From WHSW01 sp963705955 (GTDB lineage Bacteria > Actinomycetota > Thermoleophilia > Solirubrobacterales > 70-9): a stretch of DNA of 64,000 nt. Both the position numbers and the translations under genes were made by a program. Each line of letters starts with the position of its first letter. Within the stretch, counting starts at the first letter, position 1. The notes beneath the pieces are model-generated. The model was given only the letters and a program-made list of their open reading frames with translations. It was not told where the DNA came from and ran no database searches. The stretch lies in NCBI GenBank assembly GCA_963705955.1, contig CAVPLH010000004.1, positions 45,544-109,543 on the forward strand, given 5' to 3'. Below, in pieces: positions 1-7,554 of this stretch.

Positions 1-36
1 GGATCCTTCCCGGAGGCCGTGGCTGACCGGGCGGTG

Positions 37-531
37 CTAGGACTCGCCGCCGGTCGCGAAGTCCTCGGGAGTGACGTCGTCGAGGAAGTCCTTGAACTTC
101 TCGACCACCTCCTCCTGGTCCTCGACCTCGTGCTCGAACTCGATCGAGGACTCCTCGATCACCTCCTCGGCGGCGAAGATCGGCGCCTGGCAACGGACGG
201 CGAGTGCGATCGCGTCGGAGGGGCGGGAATCGATCTCGACCTCGGCGCCGTTGACCGAGATCGTGATCGACGCGTAGAAGGTGTTGTCGCGCAGCTCGGT
301 GACCGAGACCCGCTCACACTTCGCCTCGAGCTGCTCGAGCATGTCGTTGAGCAGGTCGTGGGTCATCGGCCGCGGCGTCTGGGCGCCCTGGAGCTTCATC
401 AGGATCGCGGCCGCCTCCGGATGGCCGATCCAGATCGGCAGGAAGCGGTTCCCGTCGACCGTCTTCAGCAAGACGATCGGCTGCTTGCCGACCATGTCGA
501 AGCTGACGCCGTAGATCTGCATCTGCTGCAT
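37..531 (-). CDS. Bifunctional nuclease family protein (DUF151/BFN)
   Basis: About 164 residues if translation starts at the ATG at 531. From there the protein begins MQQMQIYGVSFDMVG, which matches the usual N-terminus of the bifunctional nuclease domain; an in-frame ATG 45 nt upstream adds only a low-complexity Gly/Pro/Arg stretch. The conserved core follows: a GNRFLPIWIGHPEA segment, then RPSDAIALAVR near the middle, and an acidic Glu-rich C-terminal tail. Family members were described as single-domain nucleases acting on DNA and RNA; the cellular role in actinobacteria is not settled. It stands alone here, reading away from the tRNA gene upstream. Family assignment is firm; biochemical activity is inferred from the family only. 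Confidence 0.85.
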   Translation of the reverse strand: MQQMQIYGVSFDMVGKQPIVLLKTVDGNRFLPIWIGHPEAAAILMKLQGAQTPRPMTHDLLNDMLEQLEAKCERVSVTELRDNTFYASITISVNGAEVEIDSRPSDAIALAVRCQAPIFAAEEVIEESSIEFEHEVEDQEEVVEKFKDFLDDVTPEDFATGGES

Positions 532-723
532 ACGTTGGGTTCCCGGCCCTGGGCTCGCTTGGCCCCTCGTGGCCATTATAGGTGCGGTCTTGCGCTCCCT
601 CCGGCTCCGCCGGTGGTCCCACTGCCGATCGCCGGGCGGCGCGATTTCGCGGCCTGGATGCCCCCGACGCCCGACGCGTTACGCGAACAGCCGAGAGGCG
701 GGCCGGCGGGCGAACGGGGAGGA

Positions 724-797
724 TGGGCGATCGTGGACTCGAACCACGGACCTCGTCCTTATCAGAGACGCGCTCTAACCAACTGAGCTAATCGCCC
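724..797 (-). tRNA. tRNA-Ile (anticodon GAT)
   Basis: Read on the minus strand, a complete 74-nt cloverleaf is visible. The acceptor stem GGGCGAT pairs with ATCGCCC and is followed by discriminator A. The D-arm is AGCTCAGTTGGTTAGAGC. The anticodon stem CGTCT/GGACG encloses the loop CTGATAA, so the anticodon is GAT. The T-arm carries GGTTCGAGTCC. The 3' CCA is not encoded (TCC follows), so it must be added after transcription. Confidence 0.96.
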
Positions 798-808
798 GCG
801 AAGACGGC

Positions 809-814
809 ATTCTA
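809..814 (-). promoter_or_regulatory. Candidate -10 box for the tRNA-Ile gene
   Basis: TAGAAT on the minus strand lies 12 nt upstream of the mature tRNA 5' end, a sensible place for a sigma70-type -10 element. No convincing -35 hexamer is seen 17 nt further upstream. This is sequence match only. Confidence 0.35.
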
Positions 815-822
815 GTGGCGAG

Positions 823-1438
823 ATGCCGAGGCGACCCGACATGCCGCCGCTGCGCCGCGAGGCGCTCGACCCGGACCCGTTGGTGCAGTTCGCCGGCTGG
901 TTCGAGCGCGCCTCGAGCGAGGCGCCGCTGGCCGAGGCGATGACCCTCGCGACCGTCGACGCCGGCGGGGTGCCGGACGCTCGCATGGTCCTGCTGAAGG
1001 GGTTCGGCCCCGACGGGTTCCGGTTCTTCACCAACTACGGGTCCGCGAAGGCGGACCAGCTCGGCGGCGGTAGCGGGGCGCTGGTGCTCTACTGGCGCGA
1101 GCTCGACCGTCAGGTGCGGGCGCGGGGGCGAGGTCGTGCGGCTTCCCGGCGCCGAGTCCGACGCCTACTTCGCGACCCGCCCCCGCGAGTCGCAGGTCGG
1201 CGCCTGGGCCTCACCCCAGTCGCGGCCGCTCGCCTCGCGCTCCGAGCTCGACGAGCGCGTCCGCGAGGTCGAGGCTCGCTTCGACGGCGCCGAGATCAGC
1301 CGGCCCGAGCAATGGGGCGGGTTCCTGCTTCGCCCCCGGACGATCGAGTTCTGGCAGGGACAGGTCGGGCGTCTGCACGACCGCTTCCGCTACATCCGCG
1401 ACGGCGACGAGTGGCGGATCGAGCGGCTCGCTCCGTGA
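823..1438 (+). CDS. pdxH: Pyridoxamine 5'-phosphate oxidase (frameshifted)
   Basis: FMN-dependent enzyme oxidising pyridoxine/pyridoxamine 5'-phosphate to pyridoxal 5'-phosphate, the last step of vitamin B6 salvage. The N-terminal half shows the family pattern DPLVQFAGWF, then MTLATVD and DARMVLLKGFGPDGFRFFTNY (FMN and substrate region), ending at LYWRELDRQVR. The C-terminal half (SQVGAWASPQS, then GGFLLRPRTIEFWQG and the terminal WRIERLAP) continues in the next frame. The two halves meet at a run of five G at 1124-1128; removing one G gives a continuous 204-residue protein of normal length. The ATG at 841 is an equally plausible start. Either a sequencing indel or a recent pseudogene; the intact second half favours the former. 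Confidence 0.85.
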
Positions 1439-1501
1439 CCGTCAGCCGCCGCGGCGACCGGCTGAGCCGAGCGCCGGTCGTCGCGGGGAGCGCGAAGCGA
1501 T

Positions 1502-2353
1502 CTACTCGCGCCGCTCGAGCGTGGCGGCGAAGTCCAGCAGCTCGTCGAGGCGCTCGAAGCGCAGCTCGGCGCGGATCCCGTCGCGAGCTGTACGCACTCG
1601 CACCCCGGTGCCGAGCGCCCGCTCGAGTGCCTCCTCGGCGCGGCCGAGAGCCGCCTCGTGGTCGGGGTGGGGGATCACCTTCGGCGCCGGTCCGAGCCCG
1701 GATCGCTTCGCGCGGCGCTCGGTCTCGCGGACCGACCAGCCCGCGGCGACAGCGTCGCGGCTGAGGCGACGGCGCACGTCCTGGCCCTTGGCGATCAGGA
1801 TCGCGCGTCCGTGTCCCTCGCTGAGCTCGCCCGCCGCGATCAGGCCGAGGACGTCGTCGGGCAGGTCGAGCAGCCGGATCAGGTTCGAGACCGCGGGCCG
1901 GGTTCGGCCGAGTCGGCGCGCGAGCTCCTCCTTCGAGAGACCGAGCTGATCGACCAGTGCCGCGCAGGCCCGCGCCTCGTCGACCGGGTTCAGGTCCTCG
2001 CGCGCGACGTTCTCGATCAGGGCGGTCTGCATGCGGCCGAGCTCGTCCTCGTCGCGGATCAGCGCCGGGACGCGCTCGAGCCCGGCCTCGCGCGCAGCGC
2101 GCCAGCGGCGCTCGCCGGCGATCAGCTCGTAGCGGCCGTCGGGCAGCGGGTGCAGGACCAGCGGCTGGATCACGCCGGCGGCGGCGATCGAGGCGGCGAG
2201 CGCGGAGATCGACTCGGGGTCGAGCCGCTTGCGCGGCTGGTTGGGGCTGGTGCGGATCAGATCGACCGGAACCTCGCGGTAGTTGGACTCCGCCGCTTCG
2301 GCCTCGGGCAGGATCGCCGCCAGCCCGCGGCCGATGCCCCGCTGTGCGCTCAT
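1502..2353 (-). CDS. parB: Chromosome-partitioning protein ParB
   Basis: 283-residue CTP-dependent DNA-sliding clamp that loads at parS sites near the origin and drives chromosome segregation with ParA. Visible parts: an N-terminal ParA-interacting segment (residues 1-25), the ParB/Srx CTPase domain with GERRWR at 80-85 and ENVAREDLNPVDEA at 114-127, a helix-turn-helix around 141-163 (KEELARRLGRTRPAVSNLIR), and a C-terminal dimerisation region. Its ATG overlaps the parA stop by 4 nt, so the two are translationally coupled. A parS-like site lies about 3 kb away, at the yidD start. Confidence 0.96.
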   Translation of the reverse strand: MSAQRGIGRGLAAILPEAEAAESNYREVPVDLIRTSPNQPRKRLDPESISALAASIAAAGVIQPLVLHPLPDGRYELIAGERRWRAAREAGLERVPALIRDEDELGRMQTALIENVAREDLNPVDEARACAALVDQLGLSKEELARRLGRTRPAVSNLIRLLDLPDDVLGLIAAGELSEGHGRAILIAKGQDVRRRLSRDAVAAGWSVRETERRAKRSGLGPAPKVIPHPDHEAALGRAEEALERALGTGVRVRTARDGIRAELRFERLDELLDFAATLERRE

Positions 2354-3133
2354 GCGGCGAGCGCCTCGTCGCGCGCCTCGCGATCCGCCAGCTCCCCGGC
2401 CAGGGCGCCGTATGCGGCCGCGCCGCTCGAGGCCGGGGCGTGCTCGCGGATCGGGAGTCCGTGGCTCGGCGCCTCGGCCACGCGTACGCTCCTCGGGATC
2501 ACGGTATCGAACACCTGTTCGGGTAGATGGCTCCGCAGCTCCGCCTCCACGTCACGCGCGAGGCGGGTCCTCTCGTCGTGCATGGTGATCAGCACGCCGG
2601 TCAGAACCAGCGACGGGTTGAGGTTGCGGCGGACCAGGTCGAGCGTCTCGAGGAACTGGACCAGGCCCTCGAGCGCGAGGTACTCGGCCTGGACCGGGAC
2701 GATCACCCGATCGGCTGCCGTGAGCGCGTTGACGGTCACCGGTCCGAGCGACGGCGGGCAATCGAGCAGGGTCGGGGCGAAGCGCTCCCGGACCGGCCCG
2801 AGCCGGTCGCGGAGGCGGAGCTCGTAGCCCTCGAGCCGCGGCAACTCGACCGCCGCGCCGGCGAGGCTTCGGTTCGCGGGAACGATCCAGAGGTTGTCGG
2901 GACCGGCCGGGCGCGCCGCAGCTGCCACCGACGTGTCGGCGCAGATGCATTCATACGAGGACGGGGAGCAGTCGCGGTCGAGGCCGATCGCGACCGTGGC
3001 GTTGCACTGCGGGTCGAGGTCGACGAGCAGCACCTGCCGGCCGGCCGGCCGCCGCGGCGGCCGCGAGGTTGACGGCGGTCGTCGTCTTGCCGACACCGCC
3101 CTTCTGGTTCGCGATCGCGTAGACGGTCCCCAT
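2350..3133 (-). CDS. parA: Chromosome-partitioning ATPase ParA/Soj (frameshifted)
   Basis: Deviant Walker-type ATPase that positions ParB-parS complexes. The N-terminus MGTVYAIANQ is followed by the P-loop KGGVGKTT (11-18) and VNLAAAAAA. The rest, from GRQVLLVDLDPQCNATVAIG through LLDCPPSLGPVTVNAL (Walker B region), the switch and the C-terminus, is in another frame. The break falls on a triple tetranucleotide CCGG at 3037-3048; dropping one CCGG unit restores a continuous protein of about 259 residues reading AAGRQVLLVDLDPQ. Since ParB is intact and coupled to it, an assembly error is more likely than loss. Family identity is certain. Confidence 0.93.
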
Positions 3134-3217
3134 CCTCAGCCCCTGCGGATCGCGTTCGTTCGGCTGTGCATCGCCCTCGACCTTAGCCTCAGCCCAGGCG
3201 TCAGAACCTGCTCGAGC

Positions 3218-3895
3218 TCAGGACCGCGCTCCCAGCGGCCGCTTCTTCGCCATCCCGGGGCGTCGCGGCAACCCGGCCGGCGTTGGACCGAGCTTGCGGA
3301 CGACGTGGATGTGGCGGTGCCTCGAGCCCGCGCGCGGCCCGACCGCATCGATTGACTCGGCGCCCATCGCGACTCGCGGGGCGGCGCGCTCGAGCTCGGC
3401 CTCCTCGCCCTCGTCGCGACGTCCCTTCCAGGCGACCAGGGCGCCGCCCTCGCAAAGCAGCGGCGCGGCGAGCTCGGCGAGCGTCGCCAGCCTGCCGACC
3501 GCCCTCGCCGTGACGACCTCGTACGCCTCGCGGCCGCCCTCCGGCTCGCCTCGCCTCGCCCAGTCCTCCGAGCGGCCGCGAATCGCACGCGCATTCGCGA
3601 GGCCGGAGGCGGCGATCGCCCGGTCGATGAACTCGGCCTTGCGGCCGACCGCCTCGATCAGGTCGACGCGGGTGTCGGGCAGCGCCGCGGCGAGCACCAG
3701 GCCCGGGAACCCGGCGCCGGCGCCGAGGTCGGCGAGGCGGGCGGGCGAGCCAACCGATTCGAGGCCGCTGAGCGAATCCTCGACGTGCACGCGCCAGGCA
3801 TCCGCCGGCGCCCGGACGGAGCTCAGCGAGGCGGGGTCCGCGGCGAGCAGCTCGAGGACGGGCGCGAGGCGGAGTCGCAGCTCGGGGTCGCTCAA
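3218..3895 (-). CDS. rsmG: 16S rRNA (guanine527-N7)-methyltransferase RsmG
   Basis: 225-residue SAM-dependent methyltransferase (GidB) that makes m7G527 in the 530 loop of 16S rRNA; loss gives low-level streptomycin resistance in other bacteria. The SAM-binding motif LADLGAGAGFPGLVLA lies at residues 54-69, and VDLIEAVGRKAEFI and AYEVVTARAVG follow as in the family. The start is TTG at 3893-3895, overlapping the jag stop by 4 nt, so translation is probably coupled. The basic tail GMAKKRPLG is typical. Confidence 0.95.
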   Translation of the reverse strand: MSDPELRLRLAPVLELLAADPASLSSVRAPADAWRVHVEDSLSGLESVGSPARLADLGAGAGFPGLVLAAALPDTRVDLIEAVGRKAEFIDRAIAASGLANARAIRGRSEDWARRGEPEGGREAYEVVTARAVGRLATLAELAAPLLCEGGALVAWKGRRDEGEEAELERAAPRVAMGAESIDAVGPRAGSRHRHIHVVRKLGPTPAGLPRRPGMAKKRPLGARS

Positions 3896-4374
3896 CCGTC
3901 GTCGCCGAGCAGCGGGGCGACGATCACGCAGCGTTCGGGCTCCTCGCCCTCGCTGAACGTCTCGAGCCCGGAACGGTCCTTGAGCCGGTCGTGGACGATC
4001 TTGCGCTCGGTCGCGGTCATCGGCTCGATCTCGATCTCGCGCCCGGTCTCCAGGGCGCGCTCCGCGGCGCGGTCGGCCTGGCGCTCGACCGCCTCCCGCC
4101 GCCGCTCCCGATAGCCCGAGGCGTCGACCGAGACCCGGCGGCGGTCCTGTCGACCGCGGAACGCGGCCCGGTAGCAGAGCAGCTGAATCGCGTCGATCGT
4201 CTGTCCGCGGCGGCCGATCGCGAGACCCAGGTCCTCGCCCTCGAGCCGGGCGATGATTCCCTCCGGACCGTCCTCGACCGTGACCTCGGCCTCGAGGTCG
4301 AGGCCGTCGACGATCTCGTCCAGAAGCTGCTCGACCCGCTCTACGGGGTCCGAGGGGATGCTCTCGCTCGTCAT
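3892..4374 (-). CDS. jag: Jag/KhpB RNA-binding protein (KH-R3H)
   Basis: 160 residues. A KH domain with GxxG loop GRRG at 54-57 is followed by an R3H domain (R124...H128, RKIVHDRL). In firmicutes Jag/KhpB binds RNA, partners KhpA and affects cell elongation. The gene sits between yidC and rsmG as in most Gram-positive bacteria, overlapping both by 4 nt. The N-terminal Jag_N domain of the longer firmicute proteins is absent, as is common in actinobacteria. Confidence 0.93.
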   Translation of the reverse strand: MTSESIPSDPVERVEQLLDEIVDGLDLEAEVTVEDGPEGIIARLEGEDLGLAIGRRGQTIDAIQLLCYRAAFRGRQDRRRVSVDASGYRERRREAVERQADRAAERALETGREIEIEPMTATERKIVHDRLKDRSGLETFSEGEEPERCVIVAPLLGDDG

Positions 4375-5129
4375 CTTCGCTTCTTCTTCTTACGCGGCGG
4401 TGGCGGAGGCGGTTTCGCCGCGACGACCTCCTCCGGCGTCCGCGGGGGCGGGGCCGGGATCAGCTTCTGGACGACGATCTGCTGGCCGAGGCTCCAGACG
4501 TTGGTCGTGATCCAGTAGACCGCGAGCCCGGCCGGCTGGCTGGCGACGATCGGCGCGAAGAGGAGCGGAAAGGCGAGCAGCAGGTAGCGCTGGGCACCCA
4601 TCGTCGTCTGCGTGGTCGCCGTCGTGTAGATGAAGCTGAGCGCCGTGGTGACGATGAAGAGGACGATCAGGACCCACTTCTCGGCCCCCTCGGGCACCTC
4701 GATGATCGACTGCACGAAGAAGAAGCTCTGGCTCGCCCCGCTGCTGATCACGTCGTCGCTGAAGGTCGAGGAACGAAGCAGCGAGTAGACGGCGATGAAG
4801 AACGGGATCTGGAGGATGAACGGAAAGCAGGAGGAGAGCGGGTTGACGCCGTGAGTCTTGTAGAGCGCCATCATCTCGCGCTGCTGGCGTTCCTTGTCGT
4901 CCTTGTACTTCTCCTGGAGCGCCTTCAGCTCCGGGGCGACGAGCTGCATCCGGCGCATCGACTTGATCCCCCGGATCGAGAGCGGCAGCACGAGCAGGCG
5001 GACCGTCACCGTCAGCGCGACGATCGCCCAGCCCCACGAGAGGCCGACGTTCTCCTCGAAGAACTTGATGATCCCCTCGGCGAGATCGACGAACGGCTGG
5101 AAGATGCTCAGTACGGCGAGGATCGTCAC
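4371..5129 (-). CDS. yidC: Membrane protein insertase YidC/Oxa1
   Basis: 252 residues with GTG start overlapping the yidD stop. Inserts membrane proteins, alone or with SecYEG. Hydrophobic segments: about 28-48 (GWAIVALTVTVRLLVLPLS, carrying the conserved positively charged groove Arg), 110-130 (FPFILQIPFFIAVYSLL), 155-175, 180-200 and 205-225. The cytoplasmic hairpin MQLVAPELKALQEKYKDD is well conserved. The C-terminus is a run of six Pro followed by RKKKKRR. Such a basic tail is known in YidC2-type insertases to help ribosome docking; that role is inferred here. Confidence 0.95.
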   Translation of the reverse strand: MTILAVLSIFQPFVDLAEGIIKFFEENVGLSWGWAIVALTVTVRLLVLPLSIRGIKSMRRMQLVAPELKALQEKYKDDKERQQREMMALYKTHGVNPLSSCFPFILQIPFFIAVYSLLRSSTFSDDVISSGASQSFFFVQSIIEVPEGAEKWVLIVLFIVTTALSFIYTTATTQTTMGAQRYLLLAFPLLFAPIVASQPAGLAVYWITTNVWSLGQQIVVQKLIPAPPPRTPEEVVAAKPPPPPPRKKKKRR

Positions 5130-5440
5130 GCCGCCGCCTCGTGCTTGGTGTGACGGTGACCCCCGTGGTCACGAAAGAGGCTGCGGTCGGCGAGCTCGTC
5201 GACGCCCCCGTCGCTGAACGGGTTACAGCGGATCACCCGCCACGCGGCGACGATCGAGCCGCGCACGATCCCGAGCTCGCGCACCGCCTCGACCCCGTAG
5301 GCAGAGCAGGACGGGTAGTAGCGGCACCGCGGCGGCAGCGCCGGCGCGAGCAGGCGCCGGTAGAGGTGCAGGGGCAGCAGGAATGCCTCTCTGAGGGCTC
5401 GGTTGAGCGGCCCGACCGACCCGGATGACGAGCGTTTCAC
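5126..5440 (-). CDS. yidD: Membrane protein insertion efficiency factor YidD
   Basis: 104 residues. The family signature RCRYYPSCSAYGVEAV (about 38-53) and the later RCNPFSDGGVDE are both present. YidD is a small membrane-associated protein that assists YidC-dependent insertion. The start is GTG at 5438-5440, three nucleotides after the rnpA stop; the start codon lies inside a parS-like palindrome. The gene is immediately upstream of yidC and overlaps it by 4 nt. Confidence 0.94.
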   Translation of the reverse strand: MKRSSSGSVGPLNRALREAFLLPLHLYRRLLAPALPPRCRYYPSCSAYGVEAVRELGIVRGSIVAAWRVIRCNPFSDGGVDELADRSLFRDHGGHRHTKHEAAA

Positions 5441-5448
5441 GTGTTACG
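5433..5448. promoter_or_regulatory. parS-like ParB loading site
   Basis: CGTTTCACGTGTTACG matches the near-universal parS core GTTTCACGTGAAAC with two mismatches in one half. It spans the rnpA stop and yidD start, about 2 kb from the dnaA-dnaN gap, where origin-proximal parS sites are expected. I saw no better copy elsewhere in the window. Binding has not been shown. Confidence 0.55.
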
Positions 5449-5815
5449 CAGCCTCCGTCAGGCCCGAGTCGCCGAGCAGCTCGGTGAGCGCCGCGGCGAT
5501 TCCCGCGGTGCCCTCGCGCTCGACCAGGCCGGCGGCGTCGGGGCGCGCGACGAGGACGAAGTCGTGGTCGGTCGGAGGCGCCGTGTCGAGATTCCAGAAC
5601 GCCTCTCGCAGCGCTCGCTTGACCGCGTTTCGCTCCACGGCCCCCCCGACCTTGCGGCTCACCGAGATCCCGAGCCGCACCTCGCCCGCAGCGTCGGCGG
5701 GCCGTGGGAACGAGTAGAGGACGAGGAACCGGTTGGCCCGTGAACGACCGTCGCGATAGACGCGGTCGAAGTCCCCGCTGCGCGACAGCCTGCCGCGCTT
5801 TCGACGGTCGCTCAT
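5444..5815 (-). CDS. rnpA: Ribonuclease P protein component
   Basis: 123 residues from the ATG at 5813-5815; longer in-frame extensions upstream would cover rpmH and are rejected. The protein subunit of RNase P helps the RNA subunit bind 5' leaders of pre-tRNAs. The signature RNAVKRALR lies at 62-70, preceded by GISVSRKVGGAVE. It follows rpmH by 14 nt, the standard rpmH-rnpA arrangement. Confidence 0.95.
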   Translation of the reverse strand: MSDRRKRGRLSRSGDFDRVYRDGRSRANRFLVLYSFPRPADAAGEVRLGISVSRKVGGAVERNAVKRALREAFWNLDTAPPTDHDFVLVARPDAAGLVEREGTAGIAAALTELLGDSGLTEAA

Positions 5816-5829
5816 CCCGGCGGCGATAC

Positions 5830-5964
5830 CTACGGCGTCAAGCGCGCGCGGCCCTTGCGCCGGCGGCGGCGGATGACGTCGCGGCCCGAACGCGTGCGCA
5901 TCCGGGCGCGGAATCCGTGCGTCCGTGCCCGTTTGCGCTTCTTCGGCTGCCAGGTGCGCTTCAT
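5830..5964 (-). CDS. rpmH: 50S ribosomal protein L34
   Basis: 44 residues, MKRTWQPKKRKRARTHGFRA followed by RMRTRSGRDVI and a run of five Arg, ending in KGRARLTP. This is the complete, highly basic L34 sequence. ATG at 5962-5964, TAG at 5830-5832. It is the first gene of the leftward operon and is divergent from dnaA across roughly 98 nt. Confidence 0.97.
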   Translation of the reverse strand: MKRTWQPKKRKRARTHGFRARMRTRSGRDVIRRRRRKGRARLTP

Positions 5965-5974
5965 CGGTCGGGGG

Positions 5975-5980
5975 AGTGTA
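5975..5980 (-). promoter_or_regulatory. Candidate -10 box upstream of rpmH
   Basis: TACACT on the minus strand lies 10 nt before the rpmH start, fitting the TANNNT pattern. No clear -35 is visible. This would be the promoter of the rpmH-rnpA-yidD-yidC-jag-rsmG-parA-parB series. Confidence 0.3.
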
Positions 5981-6062
5981 CAGAGGGCGCCTGGTTCTTC
6001 TTCCCGCGATTTGCGGGGTGGCGAGCGGGCGCTCTGAGCGGGCGTATGTATGGTCGGCCGCA

Positions 6063-7454
6063 GTGCCTCCCGAACCTCCCGTCGCCGAGCTGAGCACCCT
6101 CTGGGGACGGGTCCGGGGCGAGCTCGAGCGCTCGCTTCCGGAGTCCACGTTCAGGCTCTGGCTGGAACCGGTGCGGGCCGTCTCGGCGCAGGGCTCGACC
6201 CTCTTCTTGACCGCGCCGCCGGCGATCCGGACCTGGGTCGAGCGGCGTTATGGCGGCGAGCTCGTAGCGGCGCTCCGACGCCAGGAATCGGGTCTTTCGG
6301 AGATCGACTTCGTCGACGGCGAGGGGGCCGCCGAGGGGCCCTCGGCCTCCACGCCGCGCTCGCTGCCGCTCGACGCGGGCCACACATTCGACCGCTTCGT
6401 GATCGGGCCCGGCAGCCGTCTCGCCCACGCCGCGGCGCTCGCCGTCGCCGAGCTCCCCGGCGAGGCCTACAACCCGCTCTTCCTGCACGGCCCTCCCGGC
6501 CTCGGCAAGACGCATCTGCTTGGCGCGATCGTCGAGTACCTGCGTCGCAACCACCCGGAGCTCAACGTCCACTACACGACCGCCGAGCGGTTCACGACCG
6601 AGTTCGTCACCGCTTTGCGCCGTGACGGGCCGGAGGCGTTCAAGGCGCGATATCGCGAGCTCGATGCGCTGCTGATCGACGACGTCCAGGTGCTCGAGGG
6701 CAAGCAGCGCACCGAGGAGGAGTTCGTCCACACGTTCAACGCGCTGCACGGGGCCGGCAAGCAGATCGTCCTCTCCAGCGACCGGCCGCCCGAGGCGCTC
6801 TCGCGGCTCGCCGCACGGCTCCGCGATCGTTTTCGCTGGGGGCTCCAGGTCGAGCTCGACCCCCCGGACCTCCGTACCCGAATCGCCCTCGTCTGGCGAC
6901 TCGCCGCCGACGCGAGCCCGGGTCTGGTCGAGCCAACGGCGCTCGTCGAGATCGCCAACCGCGTCCCCGAGAACGTCCGCGTCCTCGAGGGCGCCATGAC
7001 CCGTGTCCTCGCGGTCGCCTCATTGCTCAGCGAGCCGCTCTCGAGCGCGATCGTCAGGCGTGCGCTGGAGGGCGAGGGTCGTGTCGATGCTCCGCCGACC
7101 GCCGAGCCTCCGTCGCTCGTCGCGATCCAGACCGCCGTCTGCGAGCTGCGTGGGGTGAGCCGGCCGGACCTGCTCTCGAGCGGCCGCTCCGCACCGCTCG
7201 TCCAGGCGCGTCAGCTCGCCATGTACCTGGCCCGCGAACTGACCGCGATGTCGCTCGCCGAGATCGCCCGCGGCTTCAACCGCGACCACACGACCGTGAT
7301 CCACGCGATCCGCACCGTCTCGGGACGTCTCGAGCCCGACTCGGATACGACCCGCGCCATCCACACCATCCGTGCAAACCTGGGCAACCCCGTGGTCCGC
7401 CACGATCTCCGCTCACCCGAGCGCCGAGGCGATCCACACGACCGAGCTCGCTGA
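6063..7454 (+). CDS. dnaA: Chromosomal replication initiator DnaA
   Basis: 463 residues from the GTG at 6063, the start that places the conserved domain I (LWGRVRGELERSLPESTF) at about residue 13; upstream in-frame codons would overlap the rpmH promoter region. Domain III is an AAA+ ATPase with Walker A GPPGLGKT at 143-150 and Walker B LLIDD at 203-207. Domain IV carries the DNA-binding signature RGFNRDHTTVIHA at 403-415. The linker domain II is short. DnaA-ATP oligomerises on DnaA boxes and opens the origin. The gene begins the rightward half of the origin region. Confidence 0.97.
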   Translation: MPPEPPVAELSTLWGRVRGELERSLPESTFRLWLEPVRAVSAQGSTLFLTAPPAIRTWVERRYGGELVAALRRQESGLSEIDFVDGEGAAEGPSASTPRSLPLDAGHTFDRFVIGPGSRLAHAAALAVAELPGEAYNPLFLHGPPGLGKTHLLGAIVEYLRRNHPELNVHYTTAERFTTEFVTALRRDGPEAFKARYRELDALLIDDVQVLEGKQRTEEEFVHTFNALHGAGKQIVLSSDRPPEALSRLAARLRDRFRWGLQVELDPPDLRTRIALVWRLAADASPGLVEPTALVEIANRVPENVRVLEGAMTRVLAVASLLSEPLSSAIVRRALEGEGRVDAPPTAEPPSLVAIQTAVCELRGVSRPDLLSSGRSAPLVQARQLAMYLARELTAMSLAEIARGFNRDHTTVIHAIRTVSGRLEPDSDTTRAIHTIRANLGNPVVRHDLRSPERRGDPHDRAR

Positions 7455-7554
7455 TCCACATCGATTTCCTGTCGTCAAGCGAGCTTCGACCCAAATCCAC
7501 AACCATCCACGAAACAGATACATCTGATCCAAATAGGAAGATGAGTGAGGTTCC
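7429..7554. other. Candidate oriC: DnaA-box-like cluster in the dnaA-dnaN gap
   Basis: Direct-repeat-like elements sharing ATCCA(C/A) occur at 7429-7438 (GCGATCCACA), 7452-7460 (TGATCCACA), 7493-7501 (AAATCCACA), 7503-7511 (CCATCCACG) and 7525-7533 (TGATCCAAA). They resemble the TTATCCACA consensus with changes in the first positions. The stretch is also the most AT-rich one nearby (for example AACAGATACATCTGATCCAA). Gene orientation flips next to it, leftward from rpmH and rightward from dnaA, as at a bidirectional origin. The gap is short (100 nt), so part of the origin may lie inside dnaA. Confidence 0.6.
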
